A stretch of DNA of 64,000 nt from Odiellus spinosus (GCA_963920705.1 OY987236.1:12758190-12822189); one strand, 5' to 3'; counted from the first letter of the stretch, positions 51,901-63,318 are shown. Numbers and translations are program-made. The notes: a model not told the origin generated them from the sequence alone.

Positions 51901-53991
51901 TTGGCATTGATGAACATGTTCCAAGGCATAAGGGTCCCGATTCCATGAAGCATCAGGATCAAATAGACTACGTTACATCTGAAAAAAATATAAAATACAT
52001 CACAAATAAGTTTAGTTTGAAAGAATTGCGCTGTAAATACAGTTTACAAGAAAATAAACAATTTTAATGTTATTGAACATATAATTATTTATGGGTCTCA
52101 TGTACATTTCACAGGATAGGTTTAAAGGGTTAGTAATCATGATTTTACTAATTTGGAAACATTTTTTTATATTTCAGCGTTTATACTTTGAAGATCAAAA
52201 TTTCTGATGGTTTCGCCAAAAAAAGACTTTCTAATGTCGTAAGTTTACCCATTTGATGACGTCAGAGCATTGTCATTCACTAAGGGCAACTACAGGGCAA
52301 GTAAATCGTGGATATGGATCTATGTTTACATATAGAGTAACACAAACTTCTGGTGAGTGACTGTGATTTGGTAGGTCACGTGATAAGCTTCCAGCTTCAA
52401 ATGTCGATGGCCAACTTAGATCAGCTCTTCCGTCACCTGTATCAGGCTGATCTAAGTTGTCAAATTCTCATTGAACTTTAATTTTCATTTTAATTAACTT
52501 TCCATTTTAGTATATCTATTTTGTGAGTGAATACAACTTTGGTTGTGAAATAAATCTAAATTATTATTATATAACACTGATCCGTAAATGAATTTCCACC
52601 ACCGCTTTCCTAGCTTCACTTGCCATTGGTATGATTTCATTTTGTCCTAGACACAACCAATAAAATAAATAAGAGGCTTAGGATTGGCAGGTCTCTAGGC
52701 GTTTAAACTTTAAATGTTCTCAAAACGTTTTACTCAGCAGTATTACTATTTTATTGCACGGACTGTAGTTATATTTTGAAAAAGAAACTTGGAGAAACTT
52801 CGAAACGACTTCAAGGATTGTTTAGTTTATATCGTGAAACCCATAAAAACCCTAAACAGTTTCCATAATATACTTTGAGGAATTTTTAGAACAGCATGTG
52901 CGAAAGTACTTTACACGGATTACCCGAAAATTCCAATCTATCCAAAAATCTCATTATACTAAGTTCAACGACCCCATTTAGGCCCAGTACCAAAAAAGCT
53001 GCGTAATAATTTAATTTGGCGAGCCGGAGATACTGTTAAAATTTAACAGAAAAGGTAAAATATTCTTTATAAGTTGTTCTAAACTATTATAGAAATTGAA
53101 AAATCGTACTAGGAACGTTTTACAGATAATTTTAACAAAACTAATGCCTTCACGTGACCAAGGCAATGCGCATGCGCGCATTCTTTGCAAACAATAGAGC
53201 TTAAAAGATCCTCTTTAGATGATAAAGTGCTACGAGCTCGAACGCTCCGGTTTTAGTGAATTCAAGTTAAATTTTTAACTTCCACGAGTAATTCTTCTAT
53301 TGTGATTATTTTTAAAATAATCTAAAAATTAATATTTTCTACATTTATAAGGACCCACATCTAGCTGCCACCATGATGCCTAGACGAGTCACGAGTGCTA
53401 AAGTTAGCGCTGGTTACGTTAGGAAACAAGCCGGCGCGTGTAATTAGCAGACGATTTTTTTATTTTGTTTTTATTCCCTTATCGTTCGATGATTTGCCCA
53501 TTGAGTTTCGCTTAAATACATCGTGAAACGTTTTTGTTAAATGTTTCCGTCTTTATTTCCAATTTTTAAAGTTATATAAATGTTAAAACTACCTCTTTTC
53601 GGTAAGGGGGGACGGTACTTAGATTCCTGCCACTTCTTCCAAACTATCCACTACTACCCGCTCGCCTTTTAATACCGTGTCCGAGAATGGTGGTGCGGCC
53701 CGTAAATTAATGATAGTCAATTAAGAGCGTCGCGAAAGCGCACGTGGCCCGACTATTTAAACCTCTCAACGCTATTATACACCTATAAACTTACCTATCG
53801 ATGGGCGGTTTTCTAACAGGTTCGGTACTGGCAATGCCATCCACGGCATCGGGACTTTCAATGGGTCTATAACCCACTTTGGAACCCGGGCTGGCCCCGG
53901 GTCGAAAAGACACGCGTGGAGAACCGTTTATATTCAGCTCCTCCATGGAAGCCAACGGGATGCGGTCTTGGGCCTTGGCTAAAGTCGTCAT
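42940..53991 (-). CDS. Equilibrative nucleoside transporter (SLC29/ENT family)
   Basis: Thirteen coding exons on minus: 53795-53991, 51897-51978, 48405-48547, 46079-46176, 45955-46005, 45779-45864, 45651-45699, 45238-45335, 45023-45124, 44843-44951, 44686-44771, 44164-44360, 42940-43066. All phases agree; the product is 474 aa with 11 expected membrane spans. Family marks: LHGIGTLMPWNMF (TM1), YFVDYK then an NST glycosylation site in the first large loop (Asn103), SQLPNVICNALNLF, AKLPMRYTNA, NISGVITSVINIF, SPNLRTAAIYYF, CFDTYFALP, RYYHRL, SIFPAVQANV (TM7) and GYFSSLAMMYAP. ENTs move nucleosides down their gradient across the plasma membrane. The cytosolic N-terminus (1-66, ending KPPIDR) has an alternative version encoded by 60641-60846. 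Most introns are short; introns 1-3 hold repeats. Confidence 0.95.
43639..43963. repeat. GC-rich ~325-bp foldback element in the last transporter intron
   Basis: The left arm has AGAAGGATCAGACAAGGAGA then GGAAAAGTGGG; the right arm has its complement ending TCCTTCTTGGTTGGAGCC. An inner palindrome at about 43771-43843 has TTGTCACGTGG / CCACGTGACAA. It differs strongly in GC content from its surroundings. Confidence 0.75.
45560..45665. repeat. ~34-bp triplication spanning a transporter splice donor
   Basis: Three units carrying TATTTTAATCTACG followed by CACC, CATC or TACA lie in tandem. The rightmost unit contains the donor of exon 45651-45699 (minus-strand TTTTTG|GTGCGTAGATT). The other two units put similar sequence, including a GTACGT, into the intron. 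Confidence 0.65.
46177..48404. repeat. Transporter intron 3 with TIR element and 33-bp array (47568-48008)
   Basis: At 47568 an AGGGTTCGTACG end opens a group F-type unit whose interior (about 47600-47945) is roughly ten tandem copies of a ~33-bp unit (TTTGAACATTGAATTTACCA + TGATTTTTCAAGG). The unit closes near 48008 with a decayed GGTCGTACAT. Elsewhere the intron has repeated GTAATC/GTACAGG phrases near 46520-46640. Confidence 0.75.
48929..48985 (-). other. tRNA-like 3' half (SINE head or tRNA relic)
   Basis: On minus, GTGGGTTCGAATCCCATCTC is a good T-arm with an intact B-box, followed by AGTCGCCA. Upstream, where an anticodon arm and 5' half should be, lies the end of a group B MITE, so no full tRNA can be folded. 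It could be the remains of a SINE. Confidence 0.35.
48991..49335. repeat. Group B MITE, long copy
   Basis: Begins AAAGGGAGAATGCAACC; arms share TTTAAACGAT and GGCTTAGCTGGATTCATGGA with complements on the right. The central hairpin is TGTAAGGG..ATCGAT..CCTTACATG. The right end has lost the terminal GGTTGCATTC segment. Confidence 0.8.
49844..50092. repeat. Composite group A MITE
   Basis: Starts TTTAAAGGGGCTATCTGCG and ends AGAGTCCCTTTAA. The interior contains the TAGCTTAGCAGACGACGTTG block and, further on, its inverted form AACGTCGTCTGCTAAGCAAG, so two copies are joined head to head. Confidence 0.75.
50568..50747. repeat. hAT-type MITE (group D), copy 2
   Basis: Perfect terminal inverted repeats TAGAGATCGGGGTTTGGACA / complement. 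The flanking 8-mers (CGATCGAC, ATAATTGG) do not match, unlike in the other three copies. Confidence 0.85.
51301..51678. repeat. Element with ~40-bp inverted ends in a transporter intron
   Basis: Left AACTTTATTCCATAAAA-type sequence (actual TCACTTTATTCCATAAAAGG) with flanking TTGGTTAAAAC matches the right end TTTTATGGAATAAAGTTA and CTTTTGGTTAAAA inverted. The interior is GC-richer and includes GAGTTGGGAG / CTAACTC hints of inner pairing. Confidence 0.55.
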
Positions 53992-54560
53992 GTTGATGCC
54001 GGCACCGACGTTGTCGTTTCAACAGCCATAGAAGAGGAGGGGAATGATATCCCGGAAAAATAAACCAAACACGCGCCTCGACGAGTTTTTATCTTCCAGA
54101 GAGCAGAAGGAAAACTCTAAGGTCAAGGGGTCAGTTGGCGCGCGCGCCTTAGCTCGCCTTTTTTTCTTTTCTCGCCTCTTCCGAGACTCGTTCCGAGTGA
54201 TGCGCGGACTAACGAAACTCACTAGCTAAAGTCTATACCGAGAAGAAGCTGAGGTTAGGGTGAGAAAAACAGAAATTTTACGCGCGCCGTCCTAGGCTTA
54301 GAGAAACGCGTCCATTACTGGGATCTAAAAGAGAGATCTTCGGAGAGCGCCAGAGCCGCGGCTAGGCTAGAGAGACGGAGCGGGCGGAAGAGGAGAGTGG
54401 AAGAGAAACCCAAAAATCAATGTCTAGTTGGAGCTGGAATAGCGCGAGCGACTTTAGTATAGAAGCGGCGTTGGAGGACGCGGGGAGGGGGGTCCAATTT
54501 CAACCAATCACAACGCGTTCTTTTTTAAGGCACGCCAGGATTTATATATATATATATATA
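53992..54560 (-). promoter_or_regulatory. Promoter/5' UTR of the main transporter isoform
   Basis: Directly upstream of ATG 53991 the base composition turns GC- and CpG-rich (GCGCGCGCC near 54140, CGCGCGCCG near 54280, repeated CGCG to 54485). This is unlike the AT-rich rest and typical of a promoter. A (TA)n tract at about 54541-54560 follows. Confidence 0.5.
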
Positions 54561-57349
54561 AGATTTTTTGTCCGCGAGCGTGCCTTATAACTGCCGCTAT
54601 TCGGGATAATGCCGCTATTCTTTGAAGGAACGCTGAAAAGAGGCTGAAGATATATCCGCGTTCTTGATGCCAGAAACTTTCTCCGATTCGTCCACTGCGC
54701 CGGGGTTGAGGGATTTTAGATGAATCTCACAGTTCCGTGGATTTAACGCGGGCTATCGAACCGCCACGATTCGTATACATGTTTCAAAACTCCGTAAAGA
54801 AAGTTCATTCCAAAGGAGGTTGCAACGATGGAAATATTTGTATTCGTCGATTGCATTTTAGATGCGATTATACCAGTTGTGTTAAGTTTATAATGCTAAT
54901 CATTGAATGGCTTAAGTATAGGTTGATATTTATGATCTGAATTAAAATCCAGCTAGGAATTACTGTTTACCAACCAATAAAAGTTTCTTTACGAATGGAC
55001 GGACAATAAAAAGTTAGCAAATTAAGCAGAGGTCGCCCAGGTTAAAACTTTCTTTAAATTTTACGATTGCGACTGCAGTTTCAATATCTGACACGAAACA
55101 TTATTCATTTTAATGATCTTTAGTCATGAAAAATGACAAAAACATTTAAATACTCCATTTTCCATTTATATAAATGTTTTGTAATGGGGGTCGAGAGCTT
55201 AATGCTTCCCTTATCTTGAAATATGTTCCTTTAACAATTTTTCAATTTTTAATGATTTATTTTAGGAAACCTAACTTATTATGGTCAGTTCTTCAATAAC
55301 ACTAGGCCAATAAAATAATGATAATAATAAAGGAAAAAACATTTCATATAAAATATTTCATCAGCTGCTTATTTTGGAGTGGGTTTGAGAGCTTTACACT
55401 CTATTGTGTTTTCAGTTTGAATTCATAGACCGAAAAATGTAGAGAGGGGGCAAATGAATCGAATGTTTTTTCGTTTCTTTTTTAAAAAAAAAATAAAAAA
55501 AAATAGGCTTAACGTTTTCTAAAACACCTGACTGTATAAACCTCCTGAAACGTTTTTGTTTTCCTATTTCTCCCTCTCTTCCGTCTCTCGTCAATAAAGG
55601 TGCCTTCACGAAGACGATATAAACGGATGAAACCGACTAATTTGAGTCGAAGGGCAATGAAAGCCTTGACATGTTTTTTTTTAGATAAATATACTTGTTG
55701 TTGGGTTGCATTCTCCCTTTAACCCAGAAAAAGCTTCGAGTTTCTATTAAACAAGAATGAACAATTCAATGGGGGAAAAGAAGCACGTGATCGAGCCATG
55801 GTACCACTGTCTGTTTTTGTTCTATAGTTTCCCATCAGAAGAATTGAATGAAGCCTCGTACAACCATTCTTTTAATCCATTCTTTCCATTGATTTAAATA
55901 AATATAACTCACGTCAGACCGCGATACTTTTCTTCCCCACTATGTAATGGCCAGAACTAATAACCAGAAATGAAAGCAATTGCATGATCACTTTTTAACC
56001 CACTCGCTTTAATAGTTGATATTATAAAAGAACTTGTGGGTGCAACATCTTGTTCGAATGTTGCTAACTACGTCACGAAATCACGTGGCGTTAAGGTTAT
56101 ACAGGTGAGCTATTTCCGTTTTCATAAAACGCTAGGGGCCAGACGGCTCAGAAGTCACTCGGGAGTAGACCTGACCTTGAGAGCTGACACGGATATAGAA
56201 AAAACTAAGCTTAAGAAATGCTCGGTGCTCACGTCGATGGCAACATTCCCTAAGTAAGCTCCTCCTCTTTTATGATAGCAACTATTGTCTGGTAAAACGA
56301 TATCAAATGGAATGGCGGTTAACTTTCCCATTAGGTTTAAAGCTATGATAAACAACACCAGGCCTTCGTGGTCTGTCCCCAAATAATAATATTTTTTAAA
56401 CTATTTTACAATAGCTGTAACTCTTTATCATTCGGTTTATAGTTTCCGCTTTTTGACAATGAATTTCTGGGATTCTGGTAATCTTGTTTAGGCACCCTAA
56501 CTTCGCCGCTTTCTCTCTTGTCTCCTCTACGAAAATAAAAGTTTTTTTTTACACCATCTCCCCGTGTACCCGCAGCTTCCTGAAAACCCCTTAGGGATGG
56601 CAAAATTGCATTTAAAATCAATTTCGTATTGAAATTCGATTTATTTATTTTTTACGTCTTCTACCATTTTTTTACTTCCTATTCTTTTTTCCCTCAAAGT
56701 TTTTTCACCAACTGTATGGAACAACTGATGGGTCGAAGTTTGGGCTTAACTAAAACGAAAGAGAAAGTAAAACTGCGTGAAATAAAAAACTAAATTAACA
56801 TATCTTTGTCACTAGTATTTTTTTCTGTTGAATTAAAATACTTCTTTGTTTTAAATTTCAATTTTTTTGGTTTGTAAAAACTATCGCTAATTTTCAGCAG
56901 GCAATTTTTCGCCGCGAATATATTTCCTTCCGCCACAAATATTGTTAATATAACTTATAATACCACGAAATCACTAATATGAAATCGAAAATCCCACGAA
57001 AAATTCAAAATCACTAGAAAAAATCCCCGTGAAATCCAAAATCTCTAGTAAAATTAGATATGAAATCAAAAAAGTCACGAGAATTTCATTATTTCGGAAT
57101 CAAACTGATTCACGAAATCCTGTACCATTTTCTTATAATCTGTCGATCGACCTATGGGCTTATTAACGGAACCCGGGAATGATTTAAAAAGATACTTTGT
57201 CACAACGTATAATTTCTCTGATTAAGATGAAAATGAGAGACAGTTAGGCTTAGCACCTTGAAGTTTGAGACTTTGAAAAGGATTTAAAAATTGATCAAAA
57301 ATATATATTAAATTTATAATTTACCGTGGTTAAGATATAGAGTTGAAAT
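54561..57349. other. Upstream region between the two transporter first exons
   Basis: Contains a solo group B end at about 55697-55722 (GGTTGCATTCTCCCTTTAA). On minus at about 56210-56390 there is a frame with a hydrophobic start then PDNSCYHKRGGAYLGNVA up to a possible donor GAC|GTGAGC. I do not recognise it and cannot join it to another exon, so it is not called as a gene. Confidence 0.3.
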
Positions 57350-57538
57350 TAGAGGTCGGGGTTTGGACAAGATAATACATAAATATTTGGTTAATCATTT
57401 GTTTGTGAATAGTAATCGATAATAAAGAGTTAATTATTCGCGATAGGATGTATTTATCATAGGCTCCCCGTGGATAATTTCAAATTATGAATAAAGATAA
57501 AACAAACTGACATTTTCTTGTCCAAACGCCGAGCTCTA
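57350..57538. repeat. hAT-type MITE (group D), copy 3
   Basis: Ends TAGAGGTCGGGGTTTGG and CCAAACGCCGAGCTCTA; flanked on both sides by the identical 8-mer GTTGAAAT. Confidence 0.88.
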
Positions 57539-57623
57539 GTTGAAATGACGTTTTAATACAGAGGAAACGACATTGTATTTTCATTAGTCTTAGCATTGAA
57601 CTACGATGTAGTTTTCTCTTTAA

Positions 57624-58019
57624 TTTTCAGACGAGGCGTAACTAGCCTGTTTAATCAGATTTAACCGAGGTTTAATCAGATTTAACCGAGGTTTAATCAG
57701 ATTTAACCGAGGTTTAATCAGATTTAACCGAGGTTTAATCAGATTTAACCGAGGTTTAATCAGATTTAACCGAGGTTTAATCAGATTTAACCGAGGTTTA
57801 ATCAGATTTAACCGAGGTTTAATCAGATTTAACCGAGGTTTAATCAGATTTAACCGAGGTTTAATCAGATTTAACCGAGGTTTAATCAGATTTAACCGAG
57901 GTTTAATCAGATTTAACCGAGGTTTAATCACAATTAACCGAGGTTTATTGAACTGAGAAGGCTATGAAAACCTCGGTTAAATCTGATTAAACCACGGCTA
58001 ATTACACCTCATCTGAAAA
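57624..58019. repeat. Inverted-repeat-bounded 21-bp minisatellite
   Basis: Left end TTTTCAGACGAGGCGTAACT and right end complement of TTTTCAGATGAGGTGTAATT enclose 13 nearly identical tandem units of TTTAATCAGATTTAACCGAG (+G), 57650-57945. A single unit in inverted orientation (57968-57992) precedes the right end. The open minus frame (IKPRLNL repeated) is a product of the 21-bp period. Confidence 0.88.
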
Positions 58020-59129
58020 GGGTACTATATTACTGATTTTGACCTAATTTTATCAATTTAAATCGATTAAAAATTGGTCTCTATTAAATTTAAAATCCCT
58101 TTCAGCCTCCCTTTAAGCGGGAGGATTGAATTGAGGGTGGATATATAGGGTGCAGAAAAATAGGATGACATCGAACTGCGCTTTACCATTTCTATTCTCC
58201 CTTCAACCCTCCTCCATCAGTACAGTAGTATCTACGTTCCAAACATATCGGAGCTGTCTCGGACTACTTTTCTCTTTAGGTATAAGTACACTACTAAACA
58301 CTTGCAGCCAAGGTTCGGCTTTAATGCAAACTTATAGGAGACGTGTTAAGTGTATAAAGAACCTCTAAGCGAACGAACACCTGCTCTACAACGTCACAAC
58401 ACGATTGGTTTCTATAGTATCTTTTCGTGTACCAGTTTGACTAATATTATACAATCGTATATTTTGTAGCCTTATATACACGCTTACGATTAATCGAAAG
58501 ATATTTCTGCTGAAGTTATACAGAGGTTTAATTAGTAGAATACTTAATTAACAGCGTAAATCAAACCTTATCCCGCAAAGAATGCAATACAGTTTCCACT
58601 AGGCTATGCCTCTGTGGCTGCCTGAATTTTGGCGCGAAATAAATATTATTACTAAAAGGGCTAGAAATATTCCACATCTCTTGATGCGCCAAAAACTGAA
58701 CTGAACTGCTAGCATTTCTCTCCGTTTCGTGGAAAAACTGGCAGCCGGTATTTTCCGCCTTTAGTTATGATATTAAGATTTAAAGTGTATCATCTCTAAG
58801 TTACACAGGTAGAATAAATAAACGAAAACTGATTTTCAGATAGTCTGCTTATGCTCCAGTCACCCCAGCGCATTGGCCACCCATCGACCCCAAACGTTAG
58901 GCCTAATGTACCTTTAAAAAACCTCCCCCAGGTTAACTTTCCAGCAGTAGTACTGGTTTTTCTATTGGAGAGAGAGGGTAGAGAGTGGTCCCCTATGCAT
59001 AGTCTTAAGTTCGCCGCTTTTTGCATTTTTGAACCGCTTAACCCTGGATTAATTAATAGGGAACCTATTAATTAATACATGGTTCAAAGTTAACTGCATA
59101 CCTTAACCATGGTCGATAATAAGTTTAAA
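58020..59129. other. Intergenic/intronic, no exon seen
   Basis: A CCCTTTCAGCCTCCCTTTAA phrase near 58097 is a transposon-end fragment seen also near 12493 and 29306. No exon is supported. Confidence 0.35.
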
Positions 59130-59456
59130 TTAAAGGGAGAATGCAACCCTATCAATACATGATTTTATCGTTTCCTTATCGTTTAAATAGGTCTAATCCA
59201 CCTGTAAAAAAATTACAAACAAATATTAAACCAGAAATAAATTAAAAACTTTAATTCATGGCGATCCTGCACTCCCCATATAAGGACAATCGACCAATGT
59301 CATTGGTCGATAGTCCTTATATGGGGAGTTAAGGTGATCTCCATGAATCCAGCTAAGCCTATTTTCTGGGTAAGTTTTATATAGTGGATAAGACCTATTT
59401 AAAAGATAATGAATAGTTAAAAAATCACTTGTTATTAGGTTGCATTCTCCCTTTAA
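59130..59456. repeat. Group B MITE, most complete copy
   Basis: Runs from TTAAAGGGAGAATGCAACC to GGTTGCATTCTCCCTTTAA with long inverted arms. The centre (about 59268-59328) is a near-perfect hairpin: ACTCCCCATATAAGGAC.. CATTGG ..GTCCTTATATGGGGAGT. Confidence 0.9.
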
Positions 59457-60279
59457 AATTAAGGAACCACTCTTCATATTATTCTAAGAGTTTTGCCTTA
59501 AATGTGGCACGCGCATGTAGTACTTAATGTACTTTGAAAATAATTTTGTATTAATGTACATGGAAATTTGGGGGAGAGGGGGCTGTCTCTTGTATATTGT
59601 CATGACAACTATGTTATGGTGGCGTGACGTTAACTTGGAAGAATCATTTTCCTGGAAATGAATTACGTGGCTTTACAGTCGGAGTCGCGTCTATAACGAC
59701 ACGGAATTAACTCTTATAAGATCGTTAGCTACACCTTTAAGCGACCGCCAATGTATGATTTCCTGAATAGAAATTTACTCGTGCTCTTTAAACTATACGC
59801 GACCAAAGTGAAACCCTGGTCAAACTAAGTACTAATTTTGTTCAAGAGTGGTTTGCAATTTAGCGAAACCTGAAACGTATTTACACACAATGTAAAACAT
59901 TATAGCTAAAAAGTAGTCGTTATAAATTGTTTTTGATATGAAGAATAAGAATTGATTTTGGAAGGGCTAAGCCTAACACGTGTTCAAGAGTAATTTTGAC
60001 GTTAAAGGAAACTATGGGTGGATTGATATACAATATTAATCCTCGCATAAAGGAAAATTGTCGGTGTTAACTACTCTTGAACAACTGCATTTTTGTTTAT
60101 TTCAATATTTGAGGACTCAAATGGTATTATATCAAACTTGATATTATACATTTGCGTGTAAAACGTTGAATATTATAGCAAATGAAACCTATGGAAACGA
60201 TTCCCACATTTTTTAAATGTATACATTCTAATAGAAAGTTAGAAACTCTAAAAGTTTTTAGGTATTTTATATATTGTAA
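59457..60279. other. Intronic/intergenic, no exon seen
   Basis: Between the group B element and the minisatellite. No recognisable structure. Confidence 0.3.
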
Positions 60280-60596
60280 ATATTTTTCATAGTGTATGTA
60301 AATATTTTTCAAAGTGTATGTAAATATTTTTCATAGTGTATGTAAATATTTTTCATAGTGTATGTAAATATTTTTCATAGTGTATGTAAATATTTTTCAT
60401 AGTTTAGGTAAATATTTTTCATAGTGTATGTAAATATTTTTCATAGTGTATGTAAATATTTTTCATAGTTTAGGCTAGGTAAATATTTTTCATAGTTTAG
60501 GTAAATATTTTTCATAGTGTATGTAAATATTTTTCATAGTGTATGTAAATATTTTTCATAGTTTAGGTAAATATTTTTCATAGTTTAGGTAAGTAG
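60280..60596. repeat. 22-bp minisatellite next to the alternative transporter exon
   Basis: About 14-15 units of GTATGTAAATATTTTTCATA + GT, with a variant TTTAGGTAAATATTTTTCAT interspersed. It ends only 44 bases past the splice donor of the alternative first exon (60640). Confidence 0.92.
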
Positions 60597-60640
60597 AAAC
60601 TGTCGCGCATCTGAATTCAAAAGAAATAAACGCTACTGAC

Positions 60641-60846
60641 CTATCAATCGGTGGTTTATCTGATATGTCATCGTCCTCGTTATTAATTGGTGTTCCTTTT
60701 GGTCCTGGAGTCCTAACGTTGCGAAAATTGAGCTCGTCATGAGGGGCATTCCTGGACTCCCAACCGGGGGCCAACTTGACGGGTCCCGGGTCCCCGCGTC
60801 TAAGAGTCGGAGGAGTCGAACGCAACAGGGCTTCTCTTTGCTCCAT
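60641..60846 (-). CDS. Alternative first coding exon of the nucleoside transporter
   Basis: This minus-strand exon ends ...SDKPPIDR at AG|GTCAGT in phase 2. The 53795-53991 exon ends ...RKPPIDR at AG|GTAAGT, also phase 2, so either joins exon 51897-51978 cleanly. From the ATG at 60846 (MEQREALLRST) it gives 68 residues plus the shared Arg, Pro/Gly-rich then acidic (NNEDDDISD). An acceptor TTTTCGTAG at about 60867 suggests a further upstream non-coding exon. Isoform length would be 477 aa. The shared KPPIDR ending shows that the exons are paralogous or convergent ends of one N-terminal domain. Expression of this form is inferred. Confidence 0.8.
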
Positions 60847-60867
60847 ATGACCGACACCCAAATCTAC

Positions 60868-61609
60868 GAAAAATAAAATCAATAAAAACATTATTAATAT
60901 TTTATTCCATAGTTTCACATTTTCAAAATTTTACAGATAAACCTAGTTTTAGACTTCAAAATTCATTTATTATAACAGGAGTATGTAAAATATGTTATTA
61001 GACAATAAGTTCACCGTTGAGGCAACTTCTTCGCGGTATAAGTAAAAGGGACCATTATTAAGAGATCGCCGAATTTCAGTCACCCCAAAAGGTCAGAGAC
61101 CTCTAGCTAGTGGTGATTAAATATTACTTTATGTAAATATCGCAAAGCTATGCCCCAGAAAGTGGACATAAATTTAGGGTCTTAAGGTGGGAAAGAAAGC
61201 ACTCTACACAGGTATAGTAGGTGTCGTTATAAAAACAAAATGGTTCACGTACTACGTCAGTTGAGCAACGAGACTTTTAATTAAAATCGTGGCCAAAGTT
61301 ACAAATTTAAAAAAGTTGCAAATTTTTGAGTTAAGCAGTTTTCTAGTTTAAAAGACAAATTATCCTGGTAACGAACGATAGCGTATTTTCTTTCGTAGGC
61401 CCCTGTCGTTGACAGTGAAGGCGGAGAGGAGCAAATGGGCAAATTGGAATAGTTTTAGGGTAACTTAAAATGAAAAGAATGTTGAAATACTATCGTTAAA
61501 ATAACAAGGGCTGATTATAAGAAATGGACTTTACTCATGTTTGCTTCTTTTTTGTGGGGAATTCTTCAGTAATGTTGGAAATAGATTTGAGTTATCAAAT
61601 TCGTTGTGA
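60868..61609. other. Upstream of the alternative transporter exon
   Basis: Should contain the remainder of that isoform's 5' end. No exon, TATA box or GC-rich promoter patch is evident. Confidence 0.3.
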
Positions 61610-62057
61610 TAACAGCTTTTGAATTTATTTTCGGAGTCACCGTACCAAAAAACGTATTTGAAAATTTTTAGAAACGTTTTTGGTTTTTAAATTAACTTCT
61701 AAAGTTTGATAAAGTTTGAATATAAGTGAATGAAAATTCGGGCCAATCATATTATTTCAGCCTTCAACAGTGCTTGTATTTTCCTTACATTAAAATAATA
61801 GGCCGGTGTTTGATGCGTAAGACCTTGGGCACCACACGCCGGCCTATTCTTTTAATGTTGAGATATTACAAGCACTAATGAAGGCTGAAATAATATGATT
61901 GGCCCGAATTTATATTCACTTTTATTCAAACTTTATAAATTAATTTAAACACCAAACTAAAAATTGTTTGAAAATTCTCGAATACGTTTTTTTGGCATGG
62001 TGATTCCGAAAATAAATTTAAAAGCTGTTCCATTTTTAGCTCCAAGTTTCCCTTTAA
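61610..62057. repeat. Group C foldback element, copy 2
   Basis: The outer arms AACAGCTTTTGAATTTATTT (61610) and AAATTTAAAAGCTGTT pair with each other, as do the core arms around AATAGGCCGG...CCGGCCTATT. The right end is TTTCCCTTTAA at 62057. The central core is also flanked by GGGCCAATCATATTATTTCA and its complement. The left terminus is not identified. Confidence 0.7.
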
Positions 62058-63103
62058 TAAAAAATAAAATGCCAAATGCAGTACGGAAAAGGTTTCAATA
62101 TTTAAATTAATGTAAAAAATGTTTTGATTTCGATCATTCATCTTTATTTACAATTTAAACCACCTTAAATTGTCAGCACCTACAATACTAGACTATTTAT
62201 TATCTTGGTAAATAATTCCTTTATAGATAAAGGAAGCCTATCTTTGTACACGCTGCAATTCAAGATGGAAAAGATAATATAAAATCCGAGTTCAAATTAG
62301 CATAAACATATTACGCCTATTCCCCTTCTCACGTTTACATACCCAACCGTGAATATATTTTTGCCTGCCATTTTCCCTTTAAAATACGCTTGACTAGAGG
62401 ACACTGATGCTAACATAATCCTGATCGTGATGGAATGCGGTTATTCATTGTGGCCAATGACCAAGAAAAGAGACAAAAAAAAAAAAAAAAAAAAAAAGAG
62501 GAGGAGGAAATGGAGAATGATGGCTAGGAGGAAAGGAAAATAGATGGATGAGTCGCGAGCCCCGATTTTTTTAAAGTTTTTCATCCCCATCAGTGCGAGC
62601 CAAATATCAAACGCCTTTTCCTTGTCCAAGTTAGAATGGTCACCCCCTTCTCACTCTCCATCACCCACTCTTTGCGCGAATCGGAGAATACATAACAGAC
62701 GATACTAAAAGCAAAGTTTTTCGCAATGATTAAGGGTTAGGGACTTCATTTTTTGCAAAAGTGTTTCTTTTAAAATATTTGATACGAATATCATCCATTT
62801 GAAGGGATTTCTGTAAAATCTCTCCACCAATTACGCGATTACGTAACTGATTCCAGCCTTTGTTCATGCAAAATACGTACTGAGAAAAATTCTAATGATA
62901 TCGGCAGTGAACACGAACTAAGCCTAAAAAATCGTAGTTCATATGGCATAAATATTATTTAAGAAAAACGATTTTAGTTGCACGCGCCATCTGATCGTTA
63001 CGTCAGCCAAATTCAACTACTCTATAAACAAATTCTGCGATGAGTTTGCTAAAAAACGTATGTTTTGATTAAAAACAATTATAGCGCTATATTCTGAATT
63101 CGC
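62058..63103. other. No gene seen; poly-A tract
   Basis: Contains an A(22) run at about 62478-62499 followed by GAGGAGGAGG. No exon is supported. Confidence 0.35.
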
Positions 63104-63240
63104 GAGACTTTTTGTGAGACATTGTAGTGAGACTTTCTATAGAGACTTTGTTGTGAGACTTTGTTTTAAGACTTTGTTGCGAGACTTTGTTTTGAGACTT
63201 TGTTGCTAGACTTTGTTTTGAGACTTTGTAGCGATGGGTC
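63104..63240. repeat. Short GAGACTTTGTT tandem tract
   Basis: About nine degenerate units of GAGACTTTGTTGT/TTTT. Similar phrases (GTGAGACTTTTTT) resume at 63585-63660 on the far side of the group D element, suggesting one tract interrupted by later insertion. Confidence 0.7.
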
Positions 63241-63318
63241 AGGCACTCTTGAATTCGCTGAACACCTCACTGAGTTCAGCTTTGACAGTGCATTGAGTTC
63301 GAACTCTTATGAACTCTG

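Noticed and set aside
52380-52465. Hairpin around AACTTAGATCAGC / GCTGATCTAAGTT
   Set aside because: Real but isolated; no copies or flanking duplication that would define an element or an RNA gene.
57620-57931. Minus-strand frame of repeated IKPRLNL heptads
   Set aside because: Product of the 21-bp tandem repeat, whose period is a multiple of three.
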